Part shown: piece after piece, positions 62,571-64,000 of the stretch
Layout of the letters: every line of letters starts with the position of its first letter
Numbering within the stretch: position 1 is the first letter of the stretch
Assembly (NCBI GenBank): GCA_914767715.1
Contig: OU612066.1
Coordinates: forward strand, 6,825,001-6,889,000
DNA: 64,000 bases
Reading direction: 5' to 3'
DNA from: Membranipora membranacea
Taxonomy: Eukaryota; Bryozoa; Gymnolaemata; Cheilostomatida; Membraniporidae
Notes under the pieces: model-generated
What the model saw: only the letters and a program-made list of their open reading frames with translations
The model's database searches: none
Told to the model about the DNA's origin: nothing
Translations under genes and position numbers: made by a program

Positions 62571-64000
62571 CTGTAAAAAATAAGGTAAAATTTAATTGTC
62601 TTGAGGCATATTATGTGTACATTGGGGCTAGTGAAGGGGGGGTGCTGGTATCTGATGCATCTGATGCAATTGTACGAGATATCACGCTGTGTCATATCAA
62701 CAACAGCTTAGCAAGGCGTAATTTTATTTTGGAGAGAAGTTATCTAAGTGTTGATATAGAGCCCACTTTCCACCGCTAGTAAAATGACATAAAATTCATC
62801 ATAATATAGCTATATGGTTATATTACACGGATTGTCATGGACAAATGGGCTTTCATTTTCTTGTCCTATCATTGGTGCGTATTGGCAATAATTATGGACT
62901 GGGGCCCTGACATAATTTACATCATCCAGCATTAGTATGTAGTAATTATTTAAAGGAGAGTGACTTAAATTATTCTTTTGAGCACATGAACCTGTACTTA
63001 GAATGTGAGGTAATACTAGTTCTACAGTGGCTGTTTGGGAGGAGTTCAATAAAACAGGGTCTCAAACTCTCCACACTTACTATCTATTTTTTAAGAGGGC
63101 GTACTCATTTGTTGATTTTACTATAATATGGGAATATGGTAACTGGTAGTACGTGATTATAAGGGGCCAAATGGTTTCTTTCTACTTGAACACGACGTGC
63201 GACACAGGATAACACACCATTCGAGGAGGTAGCTTAAAGGGCAACCAAGGTTTCAAACAACTTCTCAATGATGGCCATTGGTTAATAGCAGATTGCACCT
63301 TCTGCATGGGGAAATAGACAAAATATAATTCGGATGATTATTCAGCCAGAATTCTTGTGAAACATTTCTTCCATCAGGTACTCAAACGCAGCTAAAAGAG
63401 AATACCACATAGCAGTTTCCTGTTCCTGTTATTATTTAGCCTGTGCTCTATAATTATTACTGCAAAGTCTTGGAACCTCCCCTAAACTGAAGTGTTACCC
63501 AGCTTAGAGTCAGCAACTACTTTGAGTTTTACATCGCGTAATGCACAAAGCTGATGCTGCCCACCACATTATTTGCTACCCATTAATGCATTGCTGCGAA
63601 ACCTTGGTTGCCCTTTAATACATCAGTGTTCTCTGAAGATGACTGTTTATCAAATTTACTCGTAAACAGCTGACAAAGTAAATGCTCAGGGAGTAGACTG
63701 GTTCAAAAAACTAGGATTGACCTCCAACAAAAGTAAGAATAAGCGGGACAATCCCAGCAATCAATAAATCTATCACCTTGCCATCAAGGTGTATGATAGT
63801 GTTGATAGCAAATGAGTTTATTGAACTTGATTTGACACATCTTGCTGCTAATTACTACCTATCTAATGAGGAAGAGGACCATTGTGTTTGGTAAACATCA
63901 CAGTACATAATTAGTATGACACTAATTATGGATAATTAGAATGTTTTGGGCACTCAAAATCATTACTTTGGTGTTTCAGGTGACAAAGAACAATAGTTCA
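62571..64000. other. Intron or upstream part of the gelsolin-family gene
   Basis: No further gelsolin exon could be recognised on the minus strand up to the window end. The stretch holds the 377-bp piggyBac-like MITE at 63238-63614. The next coding exon must lie to the right. Confidence 0.5.
63238..63614 (-). mobile_element. piggyBac-like MITE, copy 2 (377 bp)
   Basis: It has the same ends as the element at 20988-21364 (AGGGCAACCAAGGTTTC and complement). TTAA flanks both sides (63234-63237 and 63615-63618). Its body matches the first copy along the whole length in reverse complement, and the length is the same, 377 bp. No coding capacity is seen. Confidence 0.9.

Overview
The window is nuclear DNA from an invertebrate animal. 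Nearly every gene is split by GT-AG introns of about 100-2000 bp, the base composition is AT-rich, and all recognisable products are metazoan or general eukaryotic proteins. The species cannot be fixed from sequence alone. No bacterial, organellar or viral gene is seen.

Layout: 1-246 holds the probable 5' end of an unidentified minus-strand gene. 1148-2483 holds the 3' exons of an unrecognised single-pass membrane protein (+). 6322-9692 is mitochondrial ribosomal protein L13 (+, six exons, complete). 11380-36471 is a thioester-containing alpha-2-macroglobulin/CD109-like protein (+, 29 constant exons plus seven alternative bait-region cassettes). 37384-40667 is the ER translocon protein TRAP-alpha/SSR1 (-, seven exons, complete). 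42870-57679 is the centriole assembly factor CPAP/CENPJ (+, 22 exons, complete, 1878 aa). 58965-60916 is a type II membrane sulfotransferase of galactose-3-O-sulfotransferase type (+, two exons). 61336-62570 and beyond is the 3' end of a gelsolin/villin-family actin-binding protein (-).

Mobile DNA sits between and inside the genes: two inverted copies of an hAT-like MITE with 8-bp target duplications (3028-3543, 8079-8340), two inverted 377-bp piggyBac-like MITEs flanked by TTAA (20988-21364, 63238-63614), a TIR element carrying a tRNA-like sequence (27989-28351), a decayed LINE reverse transcriptase (about 28700-30723), a tRNA-derived SINE-like piece (9436-9520) and a hairpin repeat family (5531-5635, 10890-10930).

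The outstanding feature is the thioester protein gene. Between the exon ending at 21937 and the exon starting at 28510 lie seven tandem exons (A-G). Each encodes a different variable segment followed by the conserved post-bait FPETWLWD-type motif. All seven have the same entry and exit splice phases and a length of 1 mod 3, so the reading frame is kept only when exactly one is used (or 4 or 7). Skipping all of them, or including two, shifts the frame. Six of the seven cassette donors lack G at +5, while 24 of 28 constant-exon donors have it. The gene thus looks like a one-of-seven splice switch for the protease-sensing region of a GPI-anchored, covalently binding thioester protein. The genes are functionally unrelated housekeeping, centriole, secretory and immune genes and form no operon.
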